Assembly: GCF_000482325.1 (NCBI RefSeq)
Contig: NZ_AXVA01000005.1
Location: 385,653-449,652 of the forward strand
Length of the DNA stretch: 64,000 bases
From: Bacillus sp. UNC438CL73TsuS30
GTDB lineage: Bacteria; Bacillota; Bacilli; Bacillales; Cytobacillaceae
Direction of reading: 5' to 3'
The translations under genes were made by a program, and so were the position numbers. This document shows, one piece after another, positions 1 through 9,706 of this stretch; position 1 is the first letter of the stretch; every line of letters begins with the position of its first letter. Under the pieces are notes generated by a model. That model was not told where the DNA came from, ran no database searches, and was given only the letters and a program-made list of their open reading frames with translations.

Positions 1-529
1 AAACAATGATGTCGTGGAAATCGAGATCTTCAAGAATTTTGATATGATGGAGGGCGCTTTCGACCATTCCATCAGCAGTTGGATAGCCGTATTTTTCAAT
101 GATTCGCTTTTCAAGAGAACCAGCGTTCACACCGATCCGGATTGGAATCCCCCGTTCTTTTGCCGCTTTTACAACAGCTTCAACTTTTTCTCGCTTTCCA
201 ATATTACCTGGATTGATACGGATTTTATCTGCTCCGCCTTCAATCGCCTTTAATGCCAATTTATAATCAAAATGGATGTCAACTACAAGCGGAATATTAA
301 TTCTTTTTTTAATTTCAGATATAGCATTGGCAGCACGCTCATCCGGACAAGCTACCCTGACAATTTGACATCCGGCTTCCTCTAGTCGCTTGATTTCGGC
401 TACAGTAGCCTCAACATCATGCGTTTTAGTGGTTGTCATACTTTGTATAATGATTTCATTGTTTCCGCCAATCGTTAAATTACCGACTTTAATTGGGCGG
501 GTTTTCGTACGATGTATAATTTCACTCAC
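1..529 (-). CDS. ispG: IspG, 4-hydroxy-3-methylbut-2-enyl diphosphate synthase (partial)
   Basis: The penultimate enzyme of the MEP isoprenoid pathway. It reductively converts the 2,4-cyclodiphosphate of methylerythritol to HMBPP with a [4Fe-4S] cluster. About 176 N-terminal codons are visible. The gene runs off the left edge, so the C-terminal cluster cysteines are outside the window. The translated TIM-barrel start has the family hallmarks [38 protein letters not shown] and IRINPGNIG. The GTG start at 529 is preceded by AAAGGAG about 10 nt upstream. The gene lies upstream of yqfZ as in B. subtilis. Confidence 0.95.
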   Translation of the reverse strand, partial: MSEIIHRTKTRPIKVGNLTIGGNNEIIIQSMTTTKTHDVEATVAEIKRLEEAGCQIVRVACPDERAANAISEIKKRINIPLVVDIHFDYKLALKAIEGGADKIRINPGNIGKREKVEAVVKAAKERGIPIRIGVNAGSLEKRIIEKYGYPTADGMVESALHHIKILEDLDFHDIIV

Positions 530-649
530 GTGGAATTCGCTCCTTTAAATTGGAATTCGAATAATAAGTCAATTAATTTTATCAGTCTCCTACTAATTTT
601 GACAAGATAAATGGTTTTATCCTGATTACTTAGATTAATCAGAACCTGA

Positions 650-976
650 TTAATTTGAGTAATCAGGAAATTGATAGGTAGCACCAACTTGAATTTTTTC
701 AGGTGAAAATCCGGGATTGAGAAGCTTAAAATCTTTTACCAATTCGGTAATTGAAACGGGAAGAGGCTTCTGTAATTGATGTTCAACAATAGAAATGACG
801 GTTTCACCCGGTTCAACACTTGCTTGAAAGGATGGGATATCTGATTTTGGTGAACTAGTTTCTGTTTTTGCCTCAACAGTTTGAATTGCTTCGCTAGGCA
901 AGGTACCGACCGTTAAGTCAATGTATATAACATATATAATCAGCGCAGTAAGCACAAGACCTAATAACTTTTTCAT
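650..976 (-). CDS. yqfZ: YqfZ-like small LysM-type secreted protein
   Basis: 108 residues. An N-terminal hydrophobic segment (about residues 4-20) acts as signal or anchor. A Thr/Ser/Glu-rich linker follows, then a C-terminal LysM-like module (about 55-105; PGETVISIVEH ... KIQVGATYQFP). This fits a peptidoglycan-associated extracytoplasmic protein. The match to YqfZ rests on this architecture and on its place beside ispG. GGAGG lies 9 nt before the ATG. Its exact role is unknown; cell-wall maintenance is inferred from the LysM module. Confidence 0.8.
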   Translation of the reverse strand: MKKLLGLVLTALIIYVIYIDLTVGTLPSEAIQTVEAKTETSSPKSDIPSFQASVEPGETVISIVEHQLQKPLPVSITELVKDFKLLNPGFSPEKIQVGATYQFPDYSN

Positions 977-1062
977 TTGTACATGCCTCCAAAAAGGAAA
1001 GTTTGTACATCCTATGCTTGTCCACTTTTAATTAGACCAAAAAACACACCAAACATGGTGTG

Positions 1063-1836
1063 TTAATTGATTTTTTTCGGTTTTGGGGTTTCATTAATGG
1101 CTAAATATAACACAATGATGATGACAAACCAGTTAATTAAAAAGCTGTTTGGTACAGAGGTCTTTAATGTAGCCATAATGGTGAAGAATATGGTCGGTAA
1201 TGTTTCACTATAAGCAGCCATTCTCCATAAATGCCGGTAATTTAATTTTCTCCCTAGAAGGTTTTTTAATGCTAATCCAATAAAGGCTAGAACGGAAACC
1301 TCAATAAAACTTGCCGCACTTGAAAATAAATAAATTAAAAGAGCAGCAATCGGAATAATAATCGTTTTCATATCGTCTAAAGCTTGAATGAAGTCCATTA
1401 AATCATTTTGAGTTACGTGTAATCCTTGAAGCATTGAATAAGGATAGGTTTGGACCTCTCCTCCGGAGGCTAATACAAACTCGTCCTTTAATAAGGCAAA
1501 GGCATTTTCTTCATCGGCAACATCCTTTTCAGAGACAGCTCCTGTCGGATCAAGCATGATGGAGAATTGATTTTTATTGATGGTAATGGGAACTTTCGTA
1601 TCTGCATTAAGTTTGCCGTTCTTAATTTCAAATGAAGGAATTTCATCTTTAATAACAGTCCTTGCCGTGTCAATTCCGTTTGCAAGGGAAGTACTTAAAT
1701 AATAGACAGACGGGAGAATAGAAATGAAAGTAAGGAAAAATACATATAAGATTGTTTTTCCAATACCCTGAAACCGAAATAGGGCTATATCCTTAGGGGA
1801 ATATAAACTTTTATAAAATTGTTTAAAAATATTCAT
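1063..1836 (-). CDS. yqgB: YqgB-like DUF1189 membrane protein
   Basis: 257 residues from the ATG at 1836 (AAAGGTGG 5 nt upstream; an in-frame GTG at 1845 has no useful RBS). One transmembrane helix near residues 25-50, a roughly 100-residue extracytoplasmic domain, then four hydrophobic helices in the C-terminal half. This is the DUF1189 layout, and the position between yqfZ and sodA matches yqgB of B. subtilis. DUF1189 resembles parts of maltodextrin-permease-like membrane proteins, but no function is established. Confidence 0.8.
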   Translation of the reverse strand: MNIFKQFYKSLYSPKDIALFRFQGIGKTILYVFFLTFISILPSVYYLSTSLANGIDTARTVIKDEIPSFEIKNGKLNADTKVPITINKNQFSIMLDPTGAVSEKDVADEENAFALLKDEFVLASGGEVQTYPYSMLQGLHVTQNDLMDFIQALDDMKTIIIPIAALLIYLFSSAASFIEVSVLAFIGLALKNLLGRKLNYRHLWRMAAYSETLPTIFFTIMATLKTSVPNSFLINWFVIIIVLYLAINETPKPKKIN

Positions 1837-1936
1837 AATGACCACCTTTATATTGATTCACCATTCTATTGTAGCCGCTTAAAGCGTTATATACAAGAAT
1901 GATCAAAGTTAACAAAGGTAAATTGAATATTCCCGC

Positions 1937-2632
1937 TTAATTAATTCCGCAAATTTCATGTTTACAATTCTGGCAGTCAACCTCTTGTTTCAGGTAACTT
2001 AATTTTTTGATAATGAATTTTTGCTGATCATAGGAAATGATTTCTTTTTCTCGCAAATCTTTTAATAGTCGTTGAATGACTTCCCGTGTTCCAAACGTTA
2101 AATTGGCGAGCTCCTGATGGGTTATGGGGATGTCGATGAGAATTCCATCAGGAGTTGCAACCCCGTAGGAATTGCAAAGACGAATTAAAATTGAATATAA
2201 ACCGCCCCTTTTTCCATTCATAATTAAATCCATGCATTTTATTTGGGCCTTGATATAACTGATGCTCAACCAAGCGAGAAGAGCATTCATGGCATCTGGA
2301 TCTAAGGAAACAAATTCTTCAAATTGCTCCTTTTTAATCATAATTAGTTCACAGTCTGTGAGTGTTTTTGCGTTAAATTGGTAATAGGGATTTTTAGAAA
2401 AAAGCTGATACTCAACCAGAATTTCATGATGACTTAAAATTTTTAGAGTAAAGTCCTTGCCGCTTTCATGAACTCTCCCAATAGCGATACTTCCGTTAGC
2501 TATTAAGTAAATATAGTTTACAAGCTCCTTTTCTTGAAATAGAACCGTGCCAGCTTTTACTTTTTGAATGGGCTCATTTATTGAAAAAAAATTATGTAAT
2601 AACTGATAAATCATCCTATTTGATTTTTGCAT
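1937..2632 (-). CDS. fnr: Fnr-type Crp-family oxygen-sensing regulator
   Basis: 231 residues from the ATG at 2632, preceded by AGGAG at 8-nt spacing. An N-terminal cyclic-nucleotide-like beta-barrel (about 15-120), a dimer helix, and a C-terminal winged helix with ITHQELANLTFGTREVIQRL as recognition region. The C-terminus carries C220-x2-C223-x4-C228, the same spacing as the three cluster cysteines of B. subtilis Fnr. D135 in KCMDLIMNGK is a candidate for the fourth (aspartate) ligand. It is probably a [4Fe-4S] regulator of anaerobic genes. B. subtilis fnr sits near narK; here it is beside sodA and faces away from it. Confidence 0.85.
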   Translation of the reverse strand: MQKSNRMIYQLLHNFFSINEPIQKVKAGTVLFQEKELVNYIYLIANGSIAIGRVHESGKDFTLKILSHHEILVEYQLFSKNPYYQFNAKTLTDCELIMIKKEQFEEFVSLDPDAMNALLAWLSISYIKAQIKCMDLIMNGKRGGLYSILIRLCNSYGVATPDGILIDIPITHQELANLTFGTREVIQRLLKDLREKEIISYDQQKFIIKKLSYLKQEVDCQNCKHEICGIN

Positions 2633-2641
2633 ATTCTCCAC

Positions 2642-2995
2642 TCCTCAATTTGATTTAAATGCGGAAAGGGTCTACTGTCAATAAGTGGTTTTCCATTAAC
2701 TGGAGGCAGGTTTTTCTCATTTAGCTCAAAAGGTTGATAGAACAACCTTTTGAAATCATGACAACTTTTTGAAAAATTCTAGGGATACCATTATGTTTTC
2801 TTATTTACCCTTTTGGTGAATAAAAACTGATATTCAGGGGATTGTATCTTTGTGGTATTAGCGCAGGCATTTCATTTGAAACCGGCTGATATATTTGGTA
2901 ATCTTAAGGAGAAAAGCTTTAGAAATATTCTAACATCATTATGATTTTAGTTTACTAAGGCCCAAAATAAAAACGTATACATAGGAGGATGTACC
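2642..2995. other. Intergenic region between divergent fnr and sodA
   Basis: About 354 bp without a supported gene. It must contain the promoters of both flanking genes. The only strong structure is the perfect 11-bp inverted repeat at 2726-2753. I see no consensus Fnr box (TGTGA-N6-TCACA). AGGAGG for sodA lies directly before 2996. Confidence 0.7.
2726..2753. promoter_or_regulatory. Perfect inverted repeat upstream of fnr/sodA
   Basis: TCAAAAGGTTG - ATAGAA - CAACCTTTTGA, an 11-bp perfect stem with a 6-nt loop. It is not followed by a clean T-run in either direction, so a regulator site or an RNA hairpin is as likely as a terminator. Confidence 0.45.
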
Positions 2996-3604
2996 ATGGC
3001 ATTCGAATTACCACAATTACCTTATGCAGAAAATGCACTTGAGCCACACATCGACAAAGAAACAATGAACATTCACCACACTAGACACCACAATACTTAT
3101 GTAACAAATTTAAACAACGCTTTAGCAGGAAATGAAGAGTTATTATCTAAGTCTGTTGAAGAAGTAATCTCTAACTTAGATGCAGTTCCTGAAGCTGCAC
3201 GTACTGCTGTACGCAACAACGGCGGCGGACATGCTAACCACTCTTTATTCTGGACAATCCTTTCTCCAAACGGCGGCGGTGCACCATCTGGTGAACTAGC
3301 TGATGCCATAAACAGTAAATTTGGCAGCCTTGAAGCTTTCAAAGAAGAGTTTGCAAAAGCAGCAACTACTCGTTTCGGTTCTGGCTGGGCTTGGTTGGCT
3401 GTAAATAACGGAGAATTAGAAGTTACTAGCACTCCAAACCAAGACTCTCCATTAATGGAAGGTAAAACTCCAATCCTTGGTCTTGATGTTTGGGAGCATG
3501 CTTACTACTTAAAATATCAAAACAAACGCCCTGACTACATCGGTGCATTCTGGAATGTAGTAAACTGGGATGAAGTAGCAAAGCGTTACAGCGCAGCGAA
3601 ATAA
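2996..3604 (+). CDS. sodA: Superoxide dismutase (Mn/Fe type)
   Basis: 202 residues. Converts superoxide to H2O2 and O2 in the cytoplasm. The N-terminal helical hairpin contains HHTRHHNTY and the second domain [11 protein letters not shown]. With NHSLFW these supply the three His and one Asp metal ligands. [10 protein letters not shown] and the Gly-rich FGSGWAW segment are typical of Bacillus MnSOD. A strong RBS (AGGAGG) precedes the ATG, and codon usage looks optimised, consistent with high expression. Single gene with its own terminator. Confidence 0.97.
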   Translation: MAFELPQLPYAENALEPHIDKETMNIHHTRHHNTYVTNLNNALAGNEELLSKSVEEVISNLDAVPEAARTAVRNNGGGHANHSLFWTILSPNGGGAPSGELADAINSKFGSLEAFKEEFAKAATTRFGSGWAWLAVNNGELEVTSTPNQDSPLMEGKTPILGLDVWEHAYYLKYQNKRPDYIGAFWNVVNWDEVAKRYSAAK

Positions 3605-3613
3605 TTATGTATT

Positions 3614-3649
3614 GAAAAAAGACGGCTAACTTTTAGCTGTCTTTTTTTA
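3614..3649 (+). terminator. Terminator after sodA
   Basis: Stem GACGGCTAA/TTAGCTGTC (one G-T pair) with flanking A-run and T7 run. Confidence 0.85.
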
Positions 3650-3724
3650 TGGAATTGTTTACAGAAAGGTGAATAAGAAAATCTTGCTTGTTAAAGACTA
3701 CCCTTATGAAAAAGGGGAGTTTTT

Positions 3725-4942
3725 ATGGCAAAAAAATTTAAGTTTTTGGGTGAAGTAGAACTAACAAAGGATCTCACATTATTGCTATTAATTGGTGGAT
3801 TATATTCCCTAAGCGTTGCTCTTTCCAACACATTTGTGAACATTTACTTATGGAAGCAAACAGGACAATATTCTGACTTGGCATTGTACAACCTATCAAT
3901 TGTTGTTCTTCAGCCATTGACCTTTATTTTAGCCGGAAAATGGGCGAAGAAAATTGACCGAGTCATTGTTCTTAGAATTGGTGTAATCTTTCTGACATTT
4001 TTTTACGTAACTGTATTAGTAGCCGGAAAACATGCATCAACCTATCTTCTTCTTTTAGGGAGCCTTTTGGGGATTGGCTACGGATTTTATTGGCTCGCAT
4101 ATAATGTTTTAACATTTGAAATAACAGAGCCGGAAACTCGAGATTTCTTTAACGGTTTTCTAGGGATTTTATCATCCGCCGGAGGAATGATTGGTCCTAT
4201 AGCAGCAGGGATTATCATCACTCGATTTGAGAAATTTGCTGGTTATTCCATTGTCTTTGGCTTATCACTTAGTTTATTTGCTCTCGCTGTTTTCTTAAGC
4301 TTTTCTTTAAAACGCAGGCCTGCGCATGGAAAGTATTGTTTTACGAGAATTTTAGCGGAAAGAAAACAAAATGAAAATTGGCGTCTCGTAACGAATGCTC
4401 ATTTTTTTCAGGGCTTAAGAGAGGGGACGTTTTTGTTTGTCATTTCTGTATTCGTGTACATTTCAACAGGCAGTGAAATGGCCTTAGGAACCTACGGCCT
4501 CCTAAATTCCGGTATTTCCTTTATTGCCTATTACTTTGCCTCAAGGTTAATTAAAAAAAGAGCCAGAAAAAAAGCGATTCTCATTGGCGGCATCCTTCTA
4601 TATTTAGCGATCTTGTTAATTGTTTGGGATGTGAATTTCGTTAAACTGTTAATTTATGCAGCCACTATTGCGATTGCTTACCCACTTTTGCTGGTACCAT
4701 ACATTTCAACTACATATGATGTTATTGGTACAGGGTGGAAAGCAGCTGAAATGAGGATTGAATATATTGTTGTTCGGGAAATTTTCTTGAATGTTGGCAG
4801 GGTTGTTTCGATTTTGTTATTCTTAGCCGCCATTACTTGGTTTAATGAGGAAAACAGTATCCCAATCCTCTTATTAATATTAGGGGCGGGACATACATGT
4901 ATTTATTGGTTTATCAAACGAGTTCAAATACCTACTGCTTAA
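3725..4942 (+). CDS. yqgE: YqgE-like major facilitator transporter
   Basis: 405 residues with about 12 hydrophobic helices arranged as two six-helix halves. The loop LAGKWAKKIDR matches the MFS loop-2/3 signature. RBS AAAGGGGAG lies a few nt before the ATG. Position between sodA and pbpA matches yqgE of B. subtilis, annotated there as a putative efflux transporter. The substrate is unknown. Confidence 0.85.
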   Translation: MAKKFKFLGEVELTKDLTLLLLIGGLYSLSVALSNTFVNIYLWKQTGQYSDLALYNLSIVVLQPLTFILAGKWAKKIDRVIVLRIGVIFLTFFYVTVLVAGKHASTYLLLLGSLLGIGYGFYWLAYNVLTFEITEPETRDFFNGFLGILSSAGGMIGPIAAGIIITRFEKFAGYSIVFGLSLSLFALAVFLSFSLKRRPAHGKYCFTRILAERKQNENWRLVTNAHFFQGLREGTFLFVISVFVYISTGSEMALGTYGLLNSGISFIAYYFASRLIKKRARKKAILIGGILLYLAILLIVWDVNFVKLLIYAATIAIAYPLLLVPYISTTYDVIGTGWKAAEMRIEYIVVREIFLNVGRVVSILLFLAAITWFNEENSIPILLLILGAGHTCIYWFIKRVQIPTA

Positions 4943-4976
4943 AGCGATGAGAAGAAATTTACTCATCGCTTTTTCC
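4941..4976 (+). terminator. Terminator after yqgE
   Basis: AAAGCGATGAG paired with CTCATCGCTTT, followed by a T-run. Confidence 0.8.
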
Positions 4977-5105
4977 ATTTTTTATAAAGAACATGTGACT
5001 TTAGTCGATTGTTGTAAATTGGTAAGGGTTGATAATAGTAAAAAACAGCTTTTTCTTATAGAATAGAAAATGTTATGTTCAGTTAAAAGGAAGTGAGAAT
5101 TAATT

Positions 5106-7232
5106 TTGAATCAAAAAAAGAAAAAAAAGAAAACGCATGTGCCCCTTCGTTTAAACATGCTCTTCTTTGTGGTTTTTCTACTTTTTTCTATATTAATTTT
5201 GCGTCTTGGGGTTGTTCAAATCGTCTATGGTGATGATTTTAAACGTGAAATCCAGCGTACCGAAGATATTACTGTAAATAACCCTGTTCCTCGGGGGAAA
5301 ATGTTTGACAGAAATGGTAAAGTGATTGTCGATAATAAACCACTAAATGCGATCACCTATACGAAATATCAAAATACAACACAAGAAGAAATGTTGGAAA
5401 CGGCTGGAAAGTTAGCGAAATTGATTCATATGGATATATCCAAACTTCGCGATCCTGATATAAAAGATTATTGGATATTAAAAAATCCTGAAAAAGCAAA
5501 AGAGAAAATAACTAAAAAAGAATGGGCATTATACAATCAAAAAAAATTAGATGATAAAGACATATACAAATTGGAGCTAAGTAGAGTAACAAAGAAAGAA
5601 ATGGACAGCTTTTCAAAAACTGATCTTGAAACCTTGGCCATTTTTATTAAATTTAACAGCGGCTACGCTTTAACTCCGCAAATTGTTAAAAATAAAAATG
5701 TGACCCCTGAAGAATATGCCGTTGTAAGTGAAAATCTTGAGAATCTTCCAGGTGTAGATACTACAACAGATTGGGATCGAAAATACCCCTTTAATAACAC
5801 ATTAAAAACGGTACTCGGGAATGTAACTTCAACTGAAGAAGGAATACCAAAAGAACAGATTCAAGAATATCTTGCCCGGGACTATAGCCGAAACGACCGA
5901 ATCGGTAAAAGTTATATTGAAGCTGAATATGAAGACGTACTTCACGGGCAAAAAGCAAAGGTGAAAAATCAAACAGATAAATCTGGGAATGTGTTATCGA
6001 CTGAGGTTGTTTCGGAAGGAAAACGTGGTAAGGATCTTGTCTTAACAATTGACATGGACCTTCAGAAGAAAGTCGAAAAAATCATTGAAGATGAACTTTG
6101 GAAAGCAAAAGCTTATCCGAGAACCGGATTACTGGATCGTGCCTTTGTTGTTTTGATGGACCCGCATACTGGTGAGGTTTTAACCATGGCCGGTAAACAA
6201 ATTGCCCATGATGAGAAAACCGGTAGATTGGTTATGAGGGATTTTGCTCTAGGAAATATAACAACATCCTATAACGTTGGTTCTGCTGTAAAGGGTGCAA
6301 CGGTTTTAACAGGATACAAAACTGGTGCTATTCATCCAGGATCTATGCAATTGGATGAACCATTAAGAATTGCCAGCACGCCAATTAAAGCCTCATGGAA
6401 AACCTTTGGGTGGATTAATGATTTACAAGCACTACAAGTGTCTTCCAACGTCTATATGTGGAAAACGGTAATAGCTATGGCGGGGGGACATTATGCAGCT
6501 GGTCAGCCTCTAAATTTAGTTAATAAAGATAAAACGGTAAGTACCCTTCGACAGTCATTTAATCAGTTCGGCTTGGGAACTTTAACGGGAATTGATTTGC
6601 CAAATGAGAGTGCAGGGTTTAAGGGAATTGTAAGCCAGCCAGGTAATCTTCTTGATATGGGAATTGGTCAGTTTGATACGTATACCACTATGCAGCTTGC
6701 ACAGTATATTTCTACTATTGCTAATGGAGGGTACCGCGTAGAGCCGCATCTTGTAAAGGAAATACGTGAACCAATTATGGAAAAAAATCAATTGGGGCCG
6801 ATTGTTCAAGAAATTCAACCGAAGATATTAAATCGGATTGATGAAAAGGATTCTTGGATTAATCGTGTAAAAGAGGGATTTAGAATGGTCATGCAGACAA
6901 CAGGAGGTACTGCCTATAGTTATTTTAAAGGCGCTGATTACAGTCCTGCAGGGAAAACTGGAACGGCTCAAGCGTTCTATGATGGACCTGACCGTAAGAA
7001 ATTTGGAAAAATCCCTCCTGAGGTGATGAACTTAAGTCTGGTGAGTTTTGCTCCCTCTAATAACCCTGAGGTCGCTATGGCTGTATTAGTTCCATGGGTT
7101 TATCAAGGCAACAGCGGACCTAGTGTAAACAACTATATTGGCCGTCGCGTATTAGATGCTTATTTTGATTTAAAGAAAGAACGGGCTAAGAAAAGTCAAA
7201 AAGCTTTATCGGCTGATAAAAATAATGGTTAA
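5106..7232 (+). CDS. pbpA: Class B penicillin-binding protein PBP2 (PbpA type)
   Basis: 708 residues. A cell-wall transpeptidase for side-wall elongation. Lys-rich cytoplasmic tail, one transmembrane anchor (about 17-37), an N-terminal dimerisation region, then a transpeptidase domain. The domain has active-site S393-A-V-K396, SSN at 446-448 and KTG at 617-619. The start is a TTG at 5106, preceded by AAAGGAAGTG. B. subtilis has pbpA at the same place, directly upstream of pst. A terminator separates it from pstS. Confidence 0.93.
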   Translation: MNQKKKKKKTHVPLRLNMLFFVVFLLFSILILRLGVVQIVYGDDFKREIQRTEDITVNNPVPRGKMFDRNGKVIVDNKPLNAITYTKYQNTTQEEMLETAGKLAKLIHMDISKLRDPDIKDYWILKNPEKAKEKITKKEWALYNQKKLDDKDIYKLELSRVTKKEMDSFSKTDLETLAIFIKFNSGYALTPQIVKNKNVTPEEYAVVSENLENLPGVDTTTDWDRKYPFNNTLKTVLGNVTSTEEGIPKEQIQEYLARDYSRNDRIGKSYIEAEYEDVLHGQKAKVKNQTDKSGNVLSTEVVSEGKRGKDLVLTIDMDLQKKVEKIIEDELWKAKAYPRTGLLDRAFVVLMDPHTGEVLTMAGKQIAHDEKTGRLVMRDFALGNITTSYNVGSAVKGATVLTGYKTGAIHPGSMQLDEPLRIASTPIKASWKTFGWINDLQALQVSSNVYMWKTVIAMAGGHYAAGQPLNLVNKDKTVSTLRQSFNQFGLGTLTGIDLPNESAGFKGIVSQPGNLLDMGIGQFDTYTTMQLAQYISTIANGGYRVEPHLVKEIREPIMEKNQLGPIVQEIQPKILNRIDEKDSWINRVKEGFRMVMQTTGGTAYSYFKGADYSPAGKTGTAQAFYDGPDRKKFGKIPPEVMNLSLVSFAPSNNPEVAMAVLVPWVYQGNSGPSVNNYIGRRVLDAYFDLKKERAKKSQKALSADKNNG

Positions 7233-7235
7233 TAA

Positions 7236-7273
7236 ACACCTTGTCTCATTTAATTTGAGGCAAGGTTTTTTGC
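7236..7273 (+). terminator. Terminator after pbpA
   Basis: ACCTTGTCTCA/TGAGGCAAGGT stem followed by TTTTTT. Confidence 0.85.
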
Positions 7274-7298
7274 TTTTTACATAAAAAATCGACATGGA

Positions 7299-7337
7299 TT
7301 TACAAAAGGTTTACATTCCCTTAAAACACAGTTAACA
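7299..7337 (+). promoter_or_regulatory. PhoP-box array upstream of first pstS
   Basis: Four TTNACA-like hexamers at 7299 (TTTACA), 7310 (TTTACA), 7321 (TTAAAA) and 7332 (TTAACA), with exact 11-bp spacing. This is the repeat geometry of Bacillus PhoP operators. It predicts induction of the pst locus under phosphate starvation by PhoPR. Confidence 0.8.
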
Positions 7338-7407
7338 GTCAGGTATTATCATGAAACATGTAAGCAAAACAAAAAACCACCAAATTTCTTAGGGGGAATT
7401 ACAGAAA

Positions 7408-8322
7408 ATGAAAAGCTTTAAAAAAATTAGTCTTGCAACAATTTTAGCAGCTTTAATGGTAGTAATGGCTGCCTGTGGAAGCACTACATCTAAGGAAACA
7501 AAAGAATCTGCAAAGAATGATCAGTCGAATACAAAAGAACTTTCTGGCTCATTAGTTATCTCCGGTTCAACTGCATTACAGCCATTAGCGTCAGCGGCGG
7601 CTGAAGAATTTATGAACAAAAACTCAAAAGTGAGCATCCAAGTAAACGGCGGTGGATCCGGTACTGGTCTATCACAAGTTGCTCAAGGTGCGGTTCAAAT
7701 TGGTAACTCTGACCTTTTCGCTGAAGAAAAAGGTGTTGATGCAAGCCAGTTAGTTGACCATCAAGTTGCAGTAGTTGGTATTACTGCTGCAGTAAATCCT
7801 AAAGTTGGGATTAAAGATATTAAAAAAGCTGACCTTATCAAAGTATTCACTGGTAAAATTACGAACTGGAAAGAGCTTGGCGGAGCAGACCAAAAAATTA
7901 CGCTTGTAAACCGTCCTGATTCTTCAGGTACCCGTGCAGTATTCAATAAATTAGCATTAGATGGAGCTACTCCTGCCGAAGGCGTTACAGAAGATGCATC
8001 AAATACAGTTAAAAAGATTATTAACGAAACTCCAGGTGCAATTGGATACCTTGCATTCTCATATTTAACTGACAACACAGTAACAGCTCTTTCAATCGAT
8101 GGTGTAGAACCAACTACAGAAAATGTAACAACTGGTAAGTTCCCAGTTTGGGCTTATGAGCATGCTTATACAAAAGGTGAACCAAACGAAGTAGCAAAAG
8201 CATTCCTTGACTACATGATGAGCGATGAAGTTCAAACAAATATTGTAACCAAACAAGGCTATATTCCTGTAACATCAATGAAAGTAGAACGTGATGCAAA
8301 AGGAAATGTTACAAATAAGTAA
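7408..8322 (+). CDS. pstS: PstS phosphate-binding lipoprotein, copy 1
   Basis: 304 residues. High-affinity phosphate receptor of the Pst ABC importer, lipid-anchored outside the membrane. Lipobox VVMAAC places the acylated Cys at residue 23. An Lys/Ser/Thr-rich spacer runs to about residue 45. The periplasmic-binding-protein fold follows, with phosphate-site signatures SGSTALQPL, GGGSGTGLSQV and RPDSSGTRAVF. RBS AGGGGGA. A tandem near-copy follows at 8536. A strong terminator after the gene suggests that pstS is made in excess over the membrane parts. Confidence 0.96.
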   Translation: MKSFKKISLATILAALMVVMAACGSTTSKETKESAKNDQSNTKELSGSLVISGSTALQPLASAAAEEFMNKNSKVSIQVNGGGSGTGLSQVAQGAVQIGNSDLFAEEKGVDASQLVDHQVAVVGITAAVNPKVGIKDIKKADLIKVFTGKITNWKELGGADQKITLVNRPDSSGTRAVFNKLALDGATPAEGVTEDASNTVKKIINETPGAIGYLAFSYLTDNTVTALSIDGVEPTTENVTTGKFPVWAYEHAYTKGEPNEVAKAFLDYMMSDEVQTNIVTKQGYIPVTSMKVERDAKGNVTNK

Positions 8323-8334
8323 TCTAATCAATGT

Positions 8335-8371
8335 AAAAATGGGCACCCTGCAATAGGGTGCCCATTTTTCT
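8335..8371 (+). terminator. Terminator after pstS copy 1
   Basis: AATGGGCACCCT/AGGGTGCCCATT stem with a T-run. Confidence 0.9.
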
Positions 8372-8410
8372 GCTCTATTTTCTCTGAATTGCAAACTCTT
8401 ATTAATGAAC

Positions 8411-8470
8411 TTTACAAAAGCTTAATATTCATTTACGAATGATTTACATCAAATTCAAATTGGGTTAACA
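8411..8470 (+). promoter_or_regulatory. PhoP-box array upstream of second pstS
   Basis: Hexamers at 8411 (TTTACA), 8422 (TTAATA), 8432 (TTTACG), 8443 (TTTACA), 8454 (TTCAAA) and 8465 (TTAACA), at 10-11 bp intervals. The surrounding 90 bp closely resemble the region upstream of pstC (9553-9640). Confidence 0.8.
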
Positions 8471-8535
8471 CTTTACCGTTAATATGTAATATGTAAGGCA
8501 GACAAGTATTAAAAATCCTTAGGGGGAATGAATAA

Positions 8536-9444
8536 ATGAAGAGCACGAAAAAATTTAGCCTTGTAACAATTTTAGCGGCTTTAATGGTAGTAATGGCTGC
8601 TTGTGGAGGCGGAACAAATAAAGATCAATCAAATCAAACTGCAAATAATTCCTCAAAAGAACTTTCCGGTTCTTTAGTAATTTCTGGCTCAACAGCATTA
8701 CAGCCATTAGCATCTGCAGCGGCTGAGGAATTTATGAATAAAAATTCAAACGTAAGCATCCAAGTAAACGGCGGTGGATCTGGTACAGGTTTATCTCAAG
8801 TTGCACAAGGTGCGGTCCAAATTGGTAACTCTGACCTTTTTGCTGAAGAAAAAGGGATGGATGCAAGTAAATTAGTTGACCACAAAGTGGCCGTCGTAGG
8901 TATTACTGCAGCGGTTAACCCAAAAGTAGGTATCAAGGATATTAAAAAAGCTGATTTAATCAAAGTTTTCACTGGTAAAATCACTAACTGGAAAGAACTT
9001 GGCGGTGCAGACCAAAAAATTACGCTTGTAAATCGTCCGGATTCTTCAGGTACTCGTGCAGTATTCAATAAATTGGCTTTAGATGGGGCAACTCCTGCTG
9101 AAGGAATTACAGAAGATGCTTCAAATACAGTTAAAAAGATTATTAATGAAACTCCAGGCGCAATTGGATATCTTGCTTTCTCATATTTAACTGATGACAC
9201 AGTAACAGCACTTTCAATCGATGGTGTAGCATCAACTACAGAAAATGTAACGACAGGTAAATTCCCAGTTTGGGCATATGAGCATGCCTATACAAAAGGT
9301 GAACCAACTGGAGCAGCAAAAGCATTCCTTGACTACATGATGAGCGATGAAGTTCAAACGAATATCGTATCTAAACAAGGCTACATTCCTGTTACACAAA
9401 TGAAAGTAGAGCGCGATGCGAAAGGGAATGTTACGAATAAATAA
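8536..9444 (+). CDS. pstS: PstS phosphate-binding lipoprotein, copy 2
   Basis: 302 residues, a tandem paralog of the gene at 7408. The mature domains differ at only about a dozen positions, while the spacer after the lipobox (Cys23) has diverged (GGTNKDQSNQ type). The same SGSTALQPL, GGGSGTGLSQV and RPDSSGTRAVF motifs are present, so both copies should bind phosphate. It has its own Pho boxes and its own terminator. Duplication may serve dosage or allow separate expression tuning. The final residues VERDAKGNVTNK are identical in both copies. Confidence 0.96.
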   Translation: MKSTKKFSLVTILAALMVVMAACGGGTNKDQSNQTANNSSKELSGSLVISGSTALQPLASAAAEEFMNKNSNVSIQVNGGGSGTGLSQVAQGAVQIGNSDLFAEEKGMDASKLVDHKVAVVGITAAVNPKVGIKDIKKADLIKVFTGKITNWKELGGADQKITLVNRPDSSGTRAVFNKLALDGATPAEGITEDASNTVKKIINETPGAIGYLAFSYLTDDTVTALSIDGVASTTENVTTGKFPVWAYEHAYTKGEPTGAAKAFLDYMMSDEVQTNIVSKQGYIPVTQMKVERDAKGNVTNK

Positions 9445-9459
9445 ATGAAATAAAAAATG

Positions 9460-9507
9460 AAAAGGGTGTGTCCTTGAAAAGTAAAACTTTTCGGGCACAC
9501 CCTTTTG
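9460..9507 (+). terminator. Terminator after pstS copy 2
   Basis: Long hairpin: AAAAGGGTGTG pairs with CACACCCTTTT, with an inner GAAAAGT/ACTTTTC stem. It lies between pstS and the permease genes. Confidence 0.85.
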
Positions 9508-9552
9508 GTTTATATACCAAGTGCGAATGCTAATGTATAAAAATTAATCATC

Positions 9553-9612
9553 TTTACAAAAACTTAATATTACTTTACCTATCCTTTACATTGAATTCAA
9601 ATTCGGTTAACA
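9553..9612 (+). promoter_or_regulatory. PhoP-box array upstream of pstC
   Basis: Hexamers at 9553 (TTTACA), 9564 (TTAATA), 9574 (TTTACC), 9585 (TTTACA), 9596 (TTCAAA) and 9607 (TTAACA). Spacing and order match the array before the second pstS, pointing to duplication of a pstS-plus-Pho-box unit. Confidence 0.8.
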
Positions 9613-9706
9613 CTTTGACGTTAATATGTAACATGTAAGGCGAAAAGATTTTGAATCAGGTGCTTATATCCTGTTATCACGTAAGATAGGGGTGTTTAAC
9701 TTTTTT

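Noticed and set aside
8796..9200. Antisense ORF in pstS copy 2 (and the similar one in copy 1)
   Set aside because: It mirrors the codon pattern of pstS, appears in both copies and has no RBS.
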